Shown here: positions 1 through 6,225 of the stretch, piece by piece | How the letters are laid out: the number at the start of each line of letters is the position of its first letter | Position numbering within the stretch: position 1 is the first letter of the stretch | DNA from: Cryomorphaceae bacterium | GTDB lineage: Bacteria > Bacteroidota > Bacteroidia > Flavobacteriales_D > Crocinitomicaceae | DNA length: 6,562 nucleotides | NCBI GenBank assembly: GCA_027485365.1 | Contig: JAIXRD010000302.1 | Span: 1 to 6,562 of the forward strand | Direction of reading: 5' to 3' | The notes under the pieces: generated by a model | Seen by the model: the letters and a program-made list of their open reading frames with translations, nothing else | What the model was told of the DNA's origin: nothing | Database searches by the model: none | Made by a program: the position numbers and the translations under genes

Positions 1-1
1 A

Positions 2-1066
2 CGCATGGGTGATGCCCTCAACGCAGCCGATGTTGATATTTACAGGCAATTGGCGGGTGGGGTAACCGCTGCGCAATTATTACATGGATCGGCCAATGCC
101 ATCGGCGGACAATCTGCGCTTATCAAATTGAAATGGGGAGCTACACCCGAAGAAATGAAAATTGATGATGCCCCAGGATTTATAAAATGTGCACTCGGAG
201 AAAATGTGAAGCAATCGAATTGGGGTGATCGAAATGTTGTTCGTTTTCCTCAAACACGGATGGGGGTTGAACAGGTCTTTTATGATGCCTTTTACAGAGC
301 AAAACAATACCGAATGCAGCGAATGTCGGGATCCTACAGGGTGGACCTTGAACTCGAAACACTGAATGAAATTCTAGATGGAAAACGTTTTATTTCTTGC
401 CATTCCTATGTGCAAAGTGAAGTAAACATGTTGATGAAAGTAGCGGATTCTATGGGATTCAAGGTCAATACCTTTACGCACATCTTGGAAGGATATAAAG
501 TAGCAGACAAAATGAAAGCACACGGGGTCGGTGGTTCTACTTTCGCCGATTGGTGGGCCTATAAATTTGAAGTGAACGATGCAATTCCATATAATGCGGC
601 CCTAATGCATGAACAGGGAATTACGGTTGCGATTAATTCTGACGATGCGGAAATGGGTCGAAGACTGAATCAGGAAGCCGCAAAAACAGTCAAATATGGA
701 GGGGTTTCAGAAATTGAAGCATGGAAAATGGTTACCCTTAATCCTGCAAAATTATTGCATTTAGATCATCGAACAGGAAGTATTAAAGTGGGTAAGGATG
801 CCGACCTGGTGTTATGGACTACGAATCCACTTTCTATCGAGGCCAAGGTGCAATCTACGATGATTGAAGGGGTGTTCTATTTTGATCAGGAGCAAGACCT
901 CATGCTTCAGGCTCAAAATCAAGCCGAGAAAATGCGCATCATTGGTAAAATGCTAGCAAAGGATGTGCAGGCAGAGCCTAAAGCGCCATTCATTAAGCGT
1001 AAGAAAAAACATTTCCATTGTGATACCGTGGGAGAGGAAGGGTCTGAAACAGAAAATTTACATTAA
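2..1066 (+). CDS. Amidohydrolase family protein, imidazolonepropionase-like, C-terminal part (5' partial)
   Basis: This is a metal-dependent hydrolase of the amidohydrolase superfamily (TIM barrel), of a large Bacteroidota type. The frame is open to the left edge and the first Met (base 5) sits inside a conserved stretch (RMGDALNAADVDIYRQLAGG), so the true start and the N-terminal HxH metal site lie outside the window. Numbering from that Met, the visible barrel signatures are HGSAN-IGGQ (27-36), ISCHSY with His133 after one strand, FTHILEG with His159 after the next, and INSDDAE with Asp213/214. These match the remaining His, His and Asp ligands of the superfamily. NPAKLLHLDHRTGSIKVGKDADLVLW (246-271) is the classic C-terminal composite-domain return. 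A basic tail with HFHCD (336-340) follows. The gene is separated by one base from a second amidohydrolase, so the two are almost certainly co-transcribed. The substrate cannot be told; peptide-like or cyclic amide hydrolysis is only the family expectation. Confidence 0.9.
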   Translation, partial: RMGDALNAADVDIYRQLAGGVTAAQLLHGSANAIGGQSALIKLKWGATPEEMKIDDAPGFIKCALGENVKQSNWGDRNVVRFPQTRMGVEQVFYDAFYRAKQYRMQRMSGSYRVDLELETLNEILDGKRFISCHSYVQSEVNMLMKVADSMGFKVNTFTHILEGYKVADKMKAHGVGGSTFADWWAYKFEVNDAIPYNAALMHEQGITVAINSDDAEMGRRLNQEAAKTVKYGGVSEIEAWKMVTLNPAKLLHLDHRTGSIKVGKDADLVLWTTNPLSIEAKVQSTMIEGVFYFDQEQDLMLQAQNQAEKMRIIGKMLAKDVQAEPKAPFIKRKKKHFHCDTVGEEGSETENLH

Positions 1067-1067
1067 C

Positions 1068-2348
1068 ATGAAAACGATTCTATTTTTAACAGGTTTATTG
1101 GCTAGCATAGGGTTTTCAGCACAACGTATTCTTATTGTGAATGGACATTTGCATCCAGTAATTGGGCAAGAAATTACGGCATCACTACTAGAAATCGTGG
1201 ATGGGAAAATTACCGGAATTAAAAACGCACTTTCTTCTACCTACAATCCCAAAGAATGGGATACAATCATTGACGCAATAGGACAGCACATTTATCCGGG
1301 GTTTGTCGCCCCGAACAGCACACTCGGATTAACTGAAATAGAAGCAATACGTGCCTCGAATGATTATAATGAAGTAGGGGAGTTTAATCCACATATTAGG
1401 GCTCAAATCGCCTTTAATGCGGAATCCAAAGTGGTTGAAACCGTTAGAACAAACGGGGTGCTCTTGGTTCAAAGTACGCCGAGGGGTGGGTCTGTTTCTG
1501 GTACGTCCTCTGTGATGTTTATGGGGGGATGGAATTGGGAAGATGCAACCGCAAAAGAAGATGACGGTATACATGTGAATTGGCCTAACACCACGTATGG
1601 TGGGGGTTGGTGGGCTGAGCCGGAACCCAAATCAAAGAATGAGCAATATACGAAGGAACTAAAGGAACTTACTAATTTTTTTCAATTAGCGAGTACCTAT
1701 GCAAATGCTAAAGTGATTCCGTTCGATCAGCGACTTGAAGCAATGAAAGATTGTTTTTTAGGTACTAAACGAGTATATATTCATGCGAACGATGCACAAC
1801 AAATAATTGATGTTATAGCCTTTGTACAAGAGTTTAAGTTGCCTTATCCCGTGCTCGTTGGCGGGGACGATGTCTACTTACTAGGACAGCGATTTATTGA
1901 TGCTGATATCCCTGTGATGATTCAACGGCTACACCGCTTACCTGAACAAGATGAAGACCCAGTAGACTTACCATATCGCCTACCGGCAATGCTTGCTAAA
2001 ATGGGCGTCTTATTTTGCTTGCAAAATGAAGGTGGAATGGAGGCTATGAATACCAGGAACCTACCGTTTTTGGCAGGAACAGCTATGGCCTATGGATTAA
2101 CAGAAGATCAGGCGTTGGAGGCCATTACCATTAATTCTTGTAAAATAATGGGAATCGATCAACAATTCGGAAGCATTGAACTTGCTAAATCCGCCACTAT
2201 ATTCATTTCAAAAGGCCCCGCACTGGATATGAAAACCAATCAAGTAACTACCGTCCTATTGAACGGTAAAATCCAAAACTCGATGAACTTTCAAGAAGCC
2301 CTATACCAGAAGTATAAGGCTAAATATAAGTCAGATATTACCGATTAA
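1068..2348 (+). CDS. Exported amidohydrolase-like protein with degenerate metal site
   Basis: This 426-residue protein has a signal peptide (MKTILFLTGLLASIGFSA|Q, cleavage near residue 18). That choice of start is favoured over a longer reading beginning at 963, which would overlap the upstream gene by 104 bases and bury the signal peptide. The amidohydrolase fold is recognisable from GQHIYPGF (72-79), from the C-terminal part NTRNLPFLAGTAMAYGLTEDQALEAIT (328-354) and from FGSIELAKSATIFI (367-380). The usual HxH after PGF is replaced by APN (81-83). His239 (YIHAN) may match one ligand. The second His position appears to be Val262, and the Asp position reads QNEGG (319-323). A Trp-rich insert (WNWEDA at 155-160, NWPN and GGGWWAEP at 171-185) is not typical of classical amidohydrolases. 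It is probably a non-catalytic or differently working partner of the upstream enzyme. Its stop codon overlaps that of the convergent DUF3127 gene. Confidence 0.88.
   Translation: MKTILFLTGLLASIGFSAQRILIVNGHLHPVIGQEITASLLEIVDGKITGIKNALSSTYNPKEWDTIIDAIGQHIYPGFVAPNSTLGLTEIEAIRASNDYNEVGEFNPHIRAQIAFNAESKVVETVRTNGVLLVQSTPRGGSVSGTSSVMFMGGWNWEDATAKEDDGIHVNWPNTTYGGGWWAEPEPKSKNEQYTKELKELTNFFQLASTYANAKVIPFDQRLEAMKDCFLGTKRVYIHANDAQQIIDVIAFVQEFKLPYPVLVGGDDVYLLGQRFIDADIPVMIQRLHRLPEQDEDPVDLPYRLPAMLAKMGVLFCLQNEGGMEAMNTRNLPFLAGTAMAYGLTEDQALEAITINSCKIMGIDQQFGSIELAKSATIFISKGPALDMKTNQVTTVLLNGKIQNSMNFQEALYQKYKAKYKSDITD
2298..2320 (-). terminator. Candidate terminator hairpin of the minus-strand DUF3127 operon
   Basis: Bases 2298-2306 and 2312-2320 form a 9-bp stem around a 5-base loop. 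Read as minus-strand RNA, all nine pairs form, one of them a G-U wobble. Read as plus-strand RNA the same position is a C-A mismatch, which suggests the structure serves the minus strand. It lies about 25 bases past the stop of the DUF3127 gene, inside the 3' end of the convergent amidohydrolase. The run after the stem (TTCTTGAAAG on the minus strand) is only moderately T-rich, so termination may be weak or the match may be chance. Confidence 0.35.
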
Positions 2349-2752
2349 AAAGGAAGGTCATCTGATTCCTCAGAAGAAGACTCTAATGGGCTTTGAGTTG
2401 AACTTGGACTAGAAATACCAAAATCACTCATACCGCTTGGTGCAGCTGAAGGAGCTTGTCCTGAAGATGGCTCGATTCTCCATGCTTCAATGGAATTAAA
2501 ATACTTAATCTCTCCTTGTGGACTTGTCCATTCACGACCACGGATGTTAATGGCAACATCTACCATATCATTTACCTTGAATTGATCCAATAAACTGCAC
2601 TTGTCGCGAGTAGCTTGGAGTATAATATGTTGCGGATAATCGCTGTCTATGCCATCAGTAACTACGAATTCTCTTTTAGAAAATTTTTCAGTTACCTGGT
2701 GTGTTGGATGAATTAATTTGATTCGGACGTTCGTTAATTTAAGCTGATTCAT
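2345..2752 (-). CDS. DUF3127 domain protein, predicted OB-fold single-strand DNA binding type with SSB-like tail
   Basis: This 135-residue cytoplasmic protein is recognisable as DUF3127 from several features. It has an N-terminal strand-rich opening, then KFSKREFVVTDG (23-34), YPQHIILQATRDKCSLLDQF (39-58), VDVAINIRGREW (64-75) and GEIKYFNSIEAWRIE (80-94). The pattern resembles the OB fold of single-stranded DNA-binding proteins. This is a structural inference, since the biochemical role of DUF3127 is not established. After residue 95 comes a Pro/Ser/Gly-rich, low-complexity linker, then an acidic tip SEESDDLPF (127-135). That tip looks like the SSB C-terminal peptide (DDDIPF in E. coli SSB), which recruits repair and replication proteins. 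The gene sits 9 bases downstream of the flavin reductase gene, so it is probably in the same transcript. Its stop codon shares TTAA with the convergent amidohydrolase. Confidence 0.87.
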   Translation of the reverse strand: MNQLKLTNVRIKLIHPTHQVTEKFSKREFVVTDGIDSDYPQHIILQATRDKCSLLDQFKVNDMVDVAINIRGREWTSPQGEIKYFNSIEAWRIEPSSGQAPSAAPSGMSDFGISSPSSTQSPLESSSEESDDLPF

Positions 2753-2761
2753 ATCGATTTG

Positions 2762-3655
2762 TTAATGATTAAAACTGAGAAGCGTGAGCCAGGCTTCGGT
2801 TAATTTATTTGCTATTAATAATTCTTTTGCTCGTTCATGTAAAGCCTTCTCTAGGCGCACCGCATCATCTACATGCGTCATAAAAATATCACTTAATTCC
2901 GTGAGCTTGTATTCATTCACTTCCGTTTCGTCGGGCAGATTCTCTATCCCAGCCAAACGCGCTAAGTCACTTACCGATAAAACACTGCTCTTTAATAAGT
3001 CAGCTGGAAGTGCATCATATCCAATGCCGCAGGTAGTAATCGGCTTTTTAATTTCAAACATACTGTTTGCATCGGCACGACAATACCAATCACCTCCCAT
3101 GCGGGAAACAAGGTCGATTTTGTGCGCATCAATTTGATTGTTCTCATCCAATATGGATTCATCAATGTGCATTCGAACAACTTCACAAATAATCAGATTA
3201 CCAGCGCCCCCTTCCGTACCCAATTCAATCACTTGATTAACCTTGCACTCAAATTGCACAGGAGATTCTTTAACTCGAAAGGGTTTAACTAAATCAGAAG
3301 CTATAGGGGTAAGCCCCGCCTTTTCAAATTCGCTGATTCCAGGGGCATACGGTGAACTAGCCAAACTAACTTGCTCAACAATACTATAAGTGACCACATT
3401 AATAACCACTTCAGGATGGGCCTTCACATTGTTGTAAGTATCCTTCAACGAATTAGTCCGTCCTGAACGAGCCGGAGAGAAAATTAATATCGGTGGATTT
3501 GCACTAAATACATTGAAAAAACTGAAAGGCGCTAAATTCTTTTCCCCGTTTAAGTCAATCGTTGAAGCTAAAGCAATAGGCCTCGGACCAACCGCTCCAA
3601 GTAAATAATGATGCAATTTTTGCACCGTGATATCTGAGGGAGAAATACTTAACAT
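2762..3655 (-). CDS. Flavin reductase family protein (FMN-binding split barrel, DIM6/NTAB type)
   Basis: This 297-residue protein of the Flavin_Reduct family binds FMN in a split beta-barrel and typically transfers electrons from NAD(P)H to flavin or acts as a flavin-dependent oxidoreductase. Family signatures are LLGAVGPRPIALASTIDLNG (18-37), NLAPFSFFNVFSANPPILIFSPAR (40-63) with the flavin-contacting SPAR, KAHPEVVINVV (78-88), EGGAGNLIICEVVRMHID (148-165) and LVSRMGGDWYCRAD (182-195). A C-terminal extension of about 90 residues (ALPADLLKSS onward) is usual for the long form of this family. The frame stays open for 20 more residues, to an ATG at 3715. Family members, however, begin with an equivalent of MLSISPSDIT, and the extra segment is AT-rich and poorly protein-like, so the start at 3655 is preferred. 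It is the first gene of a minus-strand pair with the DUF3127 gene. Its physiological substrate is unknown. Confidence 0.88.
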   Translation of the reverse strand: MLSISPSDITVQKLHHYLLGAVGPRPIALASTIDLNGEKNLAPFSFFNVFSANPPILIFSPARSGRTNSLKDTYNNVKAHPEVVINVVTYSIVEQVSLASSPYAPGISEFEKAGLTPIASDLVKPFRVKESPVQFECKVNQVIELGTEGGAGNLIICEVVRMHIDESILDENNQIDAHKIDLVSRMGGDWYCRADANSMFEIKKPITTCGIGYDALPADLLKSSVLSVSDLARLAGIENLPDETEVNEYKLTELSDIFMTHVDDAVRLEKALHERAKELLIANKLTEAWLTLLSFNH

Positions 3656-3661
3656 GAACAA

Positions 3662-3669
3662 CAAAATTA
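3662..3669 (-). promoter_or_regulatory. Candidate Bacteroidota -7 element for the flavin reductase operon
   Basis: On the minus strand these bases read TAATTTTG, a perfect match to the Bacteroidota housekeeping -7 consensus TAnnTTTG. The motif ends 6 bases before the ATG at 3655, so transcription would begin nearly at the start codon. No good -33 TTG is seen at the expected distance. In such AT-rich DNA a chance match is quite possible. Confidence 0.3.
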
Positions 3670-3703
3670 ATAACAAATTTGGGTCATTATCTATAGATTC
3701 AGG

Positions 3704-3732
3704 TTTGTTATTCACAATTTAATTTAATTTTA
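3704..3732 (+). promoter_or_regulatory. Candidate Bacteroidota promoter for the MORN-repeat / fabD operon
   Basis: A TTTG at 3704-3707 is followed after 17 bases by TAATTTTA at 3725-3732. This resembles the Bacteroidota -33 TTTG and -7 TAnnTTTG pair, with one mismatch in the last base and slightly short spacing. It would start transcription a few bases before the ATG at 3741, giving an almost leaderless mRNA. Confidence 0.3.
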
Positions 3733-3740
3733 CATCAGGT

Positions 3741-4583
3741 ATGAAAGCTAGATTTTTATTCTTTTTTACAGTAGTTTATTTCCTGTGCTCTCATGGTTTG
3801 TGGGCTCAAAATTTAAAAGATGAGGATGGAAAAAAACACGGAAAATGGGTTATTAAGGGAAAGGATCGTCCAAAATCAGGCTATGAATCTAATGCCATTA
3901 TTGAAGAAGGTACTTACCATCACGGACGCAAAACGGGAGTTTGGATTAAATACAATAAAGATGGTAAAACCGTCAAGCTAAAAGGGAATTATGTGAATAA
4001 TAGACCCAATGGAAACTACACACGTTATTTTTCAAACGGTAAAGTAAAGGAAAAAGGAACCTTTGGGGATAATACATTTTCAGGAGAGTTGATTCGCTAC
4101 CATGAGAATGGAACTATAGCATATCAAGCCACCTTTGATGACGAGGGGAAAGAAACGGGAACGGTAAAGCACTATTACGAGAATGGACAATTAGAAGCTT
4201 CATATGGCTTGAAAAAAGGGAAGGTTGAAGGACTTTACACGCAATATAATGAAGATGGGTCGGTTCGCTTGTCTTGCAAGTTTACCGGGGGTAAAGTAAC
4301 TGAAACTGTTAAGAAGCAAGCCGTTAAAGTGAAGGATACCCATACAGAACCTGAATCCCATGAGCCACCACCCGTGGTAACCAATCCAATCACAAAAGGG
4401 GTTACCTTTTTCTCTGAAGGTTATAATAAAGTGTATAATGAAAATGATGAAATTTGGTTAGATGGAAACTTTAAGGCCGGGCAATTGTATGACGGTAAAG
4501 TTTATATTTACAGCGACGACGGAATTCTAAAGAAAATTAAAATTTACAAAGAGGGTAAATTTCACTCCTTAGGACAACTTTAA
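3741..4583 (+). CDS. Exported MORN/YwqK-repeat protein
   Basis: This 280-residue protein has a signal peptide (hydrophobic FLFFFTVVYFL, cleavage after LWA at 20-22, leaving Gln23). No lipobox precedes Cys16, so it is likely soluble in the periplasm or secreted. The body carries about five degenerate repeats of roughly 22-25 residues between 56 and 185. Recurring pieces are EGTY-GRKTGVW, KGNYVNNRPNG, YFSNGKVKEKGTF, YHENGTIAYQATF, YYENGQLEASYG and YNEDGSVRL. This is the MORN_2 pattern (YxxNGxxxxxxxF), which databases often label "toxin-antitoxin system YwqK family antitoxin". A Pro/Glu/His-rich linker (200-217) leads to a final repeat-like segment (WLDGNFKAG at 239-247, YSDDGILKKIKIYKEGKF at 257-274). 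Nothing nearby looks like a toxin, so the antitoxin name is probably not meaningful; a beta-sheet binding or scaffold role is the more cautious reading. It lies 12 bases before fabD and is likely the first gene of that operon. Confidence 0.85.
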   Translation: MKARFLFFFTVVYFLCSHGLWAQNLKDEDGKKHGKWVIKGKDRPKSGYESNAIIEEGTYHHGRKTGVWIKYNKDGKTVKLKGNYVNNRPNGNYTRYFSNGKVKEKGTFGDNTFSGELIRYHENGTIAYQATFDDEGKETGTVKHYYENGQLEASYGLKKGKVEGLYTQYNEDGSVRLSCKFTGGKVTETVKKQAVKVKDTHTEPESHEPPPVVTNPITKGVTFFSEGYNKVYNENDEIWLDGNFKAGQLYDGKVYIYSDDGILKKIKIYKEGKFHSLGQL

Positions 4584-4595
4584 ACTTAGATTATT

Positions 4596-5480
4596 ATGAA
4601 GGCTTATGTTTTTCCTGGGCAAGGTGCTCAGTTTAGTGGAATGGGAAAAGAGTTATTTGATGCAAGTGCTGATGCACGTAAATTATTTAATCGTGCCAAT
4701 GAAGTGCTCGGTTTTGATATTGCGTCGATTAGGTTTGAAGGTTCAGATGAAGCCTTGAAACAAACAAATGTTACGCAGCCTGCAATCTTTATTCATTCTA
4801 CCATCTTAGCAGCATGCTTAGGGGATTCGTTTAAACCGGATATGGTTGCAGGGCATTCCCTTGGCGAATTTTCTGCCCTTGTAGCAAATAAAACACTCAG
4901 TTTCGAAGATGGCTTGTGTTTGGTTAGCGCCCGCGCAACGGCCATGCAAAAAGCCTGTGAACTCATACCTTCTACCATGGCAGCCATTCTTGGATTGGAA
5001 GATCATCTAGTAGAAGAGATTTGTAGCAGCATTGATGGGGTAGTAGTGCCCGCAAATTATAATTGCCCCGGACAATTGGTTATTTCAGGTGAATTAAAAG
5101 CTGTTGAAGAAGCGTGTTCGAAACTCACAGAAGCAGGAGCTAAACGAGCCTTAATATTGCAGGTAGGCGGCGCTTTTCACTCACCACTCATGGAACCTGC
5201 TCGTGCAGAATTAGCTTCCGCTATTGAATCTACAGCGTTTAACGCTCCAATTTGCCCCATTTATCAAAACGTTAATGCGCTTCCCGTGACAGACCCCTCC
5301 GTGATTAAAACAAATTTATTAGCACAGCTAACAGCCCCCGTGAAATGGACTCAAATCATGATGGCAATGAATGATCATGGGCTTTCGGAAGTGATTGAGG
5401 TTGGGCCCGGAAAAGTACTTCAAGGACTTTTTAAGAAAATTAATCGCGAGTTGCCCGTTTCTTCTGCAAGTATAGGTTAG
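4596..5480 (+). CDS. fabD: Malonyl CoA-acyl carrier protein transacylase
   Basis: FabD moves the malonyl group from malonyl-CoA to acyl carrier protein, giving the malonyl-ACP extender used in type II fatty acid synthesis in the cytoplasm. The 294 residues match the family's usual length of about 300. Visible signatures are FPGQGAQFSGMG (6-17), with Gln9 of the oxyanion hole, and VTQPAIF (59-65). Next come GHSLGE (86-91), with nucleophile Ser88, and SARATAMQ (111-118), with Arg113 that binds the malonyl carboxylate. NYNCPGQLVISG (154-165), GGAFHSPLM (191-199) with catalytic His195, and EVGPGKVLQGL (268-278) complete the set. All key residues are present, so it should be active. The usual fab cluster partners (fabH, fabG, acpP) are not in this window, which is common in Bacteroidota. 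No Shine-Dalgarno sequence precedes the ATG. Confidence 0.97.
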   Translation: MKAYVFPGQGAQFSGMGKELFDASADARKLFNRANEVLGFDIASIRFEGSDEALKQTNVTQPAIFIHSTILAACLGDSFKPDMVAGHSLGEFSALVANKTLSFEDGLCLVSARATAMQKACELIPSTMAAILGLEDHLVEEICSSIDGVVVPANYNCPGQLVISGELKAVEEACSKLTEAGAKRALILQVGGAFHSPLMEPARAELASAIESTAFNAPICPIYQNVNALPVTDPSVIKTNLLAQLTAPVKWTQIMMAMNDHGLSEVIEVGPGKVLQGLFKKINRELPVSSASIG

Positions 5481-5526
5481 GTAATTGTTTTTTTTTCGTT
5501 ACCTTTCTAATCAAACTATAGAAAAC

Positions 5527-6225
5527 ATGAAAAAAACCTTAACCCTATTAGCGAGCATTTTAGTGTCACAATTTTTTGCTCAATCTGCACACGGAGATGC
5601 CATCGGAACCGTTTTAGATTCGGATTCAAAACAACCAATGGAATACGTAAAGGCGTTTATCCTTGATCAAGGCAAGAAATATCAGGCAATTACCGATAAA
5701 GATGGTCGATTTAGAATTTCAGCGATTCCAGCGGGTAAGTATAATGTGTTTTTGGTATTTGGAAGGGATACTTCCCAGAATTACTTAGTTGATATTCCAA
5801 TAGAGTCCTATGGTAATATAGGTTCCGTTGAATTTAAACCGAAAGGCGTAATGAAGGATGAAATTGTTGTTAAAGAACGCTTACGCTTGCGAATGGGAGA
5901 ATTACCAACACCCGAATTAACTGAGAAGGACATTAAGCATAACCCCAATAAATTCAGTGTAGCGACCATGGCTACCCAAATGTCTTCAGAAATTAAAATG
6001 GCTGATGACGGTGAGTTGATGTTCCGTGGTGCCCGAAAAGGGGATATGATTTATGTGTTAGATGGCGTTAAATTGCAAGATGTTTACAATGTGCCGAGCT
6101 GTTCAATCAATCGCATGATGGTGTACACGGGGGGATTGCCTGCAAAGTACGGCGATACCTTAGGTGGAGCAATTGTTGTTGAAACCTATGGGTATTTTGA
6201 CTTACTTCGTCAACGAGCTGATTAA
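5527..6225 (+). CDS. Exported carboxypeptidase-regulatory / TonB-plug protein lacking a beta-barrel
   Basis: This 232-residue protein has a signal peptide (MKKTLTLLASILVSQFFA|Q). The ATG at 5527 is chosen because it puts the Lys-rich n-region at the front; an in-frame TTG at 5485 would add 14 unlikely residues. Residues about 23-107 form a CarboxypepD_reg-like beta-sandwich (AIGTVLDSDSKQPMEYVKA, ITDKDGRFRISAIPAGKYNV). MKDEIVVKE (109-117) resembles the TonB box that follows this domain in Bacteroidota receptors. Residues about 136-220 are a TonB plug: ELMFRGARKGDMIYVLDGVKLQDVY (163-187) and MMVYTGGLPAKYGDTLGGAIVVET (197-220). The protein stops 12 residues later, where a full receptor would have a barrel of some 500 or more residues. 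No barrel remnant follows; truA begins at once. It is likely an intact short periplasmic protein, perhaps contacting TonB or a separate barrel. It is probably co-transcribed with fabD, 46 bases upstream. Confidence 0.85.
   Translation: MKKTLTLLASILVSQFFAQSAHGDAIGTVLDSDSKQPMEYVKAFILDQGKKYQAITDKDGRFRISAIPAGKYNVFLVFGRDTSQNYLVDIPIESYGNIGSVEFKPKGVMKDEIVVKERLRLRMGELPTPELTEKDIKHNPNKFSVATMATQMSSEIKMADDGELMFRGARKGDMIYVLDGVKLQDVYNVPSCSINRMMVYTGGLPAKYGDTLGGAIVVETYGYFDLLRQRAD

Larger units (their letters stand above)
3656..3740. promoter_or_regulatory. Divergent intergenic region between flavin reductase and MORN-repeat genes
   Basis: This 85-base, very AT-rich spacer is the only place for promoters of the two divergent operons. 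It holds a perfect 10-bp palindrome ATCTATAGAT at 3689-3698, close to the midpoint, and three tandem AATTT units at 3716-3730. Candidate promoter elements for both directions are listed separately. If the flavin reductase instead started at 3715, much of this would be coding. Confidence 0.6.

Noticed and set aside
963..1067. Upstream extension of the second amidohydrolase to an ATG at 963
   Set aside because: It would overlap the preceding gene by 104 bases, encodes a basic stretch unlike the family and hides a clear signal peptide beginning at 1068.
1329..1574. Open frame of 81 codons on the minus strand within the second amidohydrolase
   Set aside because: No family resemblance and fully opposite a conserved coding region; a frame shadow.
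2361..2374. TCTGA/TCAGA hairpin just past the amidohydrolase stop as its terminator
   Set aside because: The stem has only 5 weak pairs and is followed by AGAAGA rather than a T-run; it also encodes the Ser/Glu tail of the DUF3127 protein.
2784..3137. Open frame of 117 codons on the plus strand opposite the flavin reductase
   Set aside because: Ser-rich, no recognisable domain, lies wholly antisense to a well-supported gene; a frame shadow.
3656..3715. N-terminal extension of the flavin reductase to an ATG at 3715
   Set aside because: Family proteins begin at the equivalent of MLSISPSDIT; the extra 20 residues are low-complexity and occupy the promoter region.
3741..4583. YwqK-type antitoxin of a toxin-antitoxin pair
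   Set aside because: The protein is exported and repeat-based, and no toxin-like small gene is adjacent; the label follows from repeat similarity only.
5500..5507. TACCTTTC as a -7 promoter element in front of the TonB-plug gene
   Set aside because: The last base differs from TAnnTTTG and the nearest TTG is only 12 bases upstream, too close for a -33 element. Co-transcription with fabD is simpler.
5485..5526. TTG start for the TonB-plug gene
   Set aside because: The added residues come from a T9 tract and precede a standard Lys-rich signal peptide at 5527.
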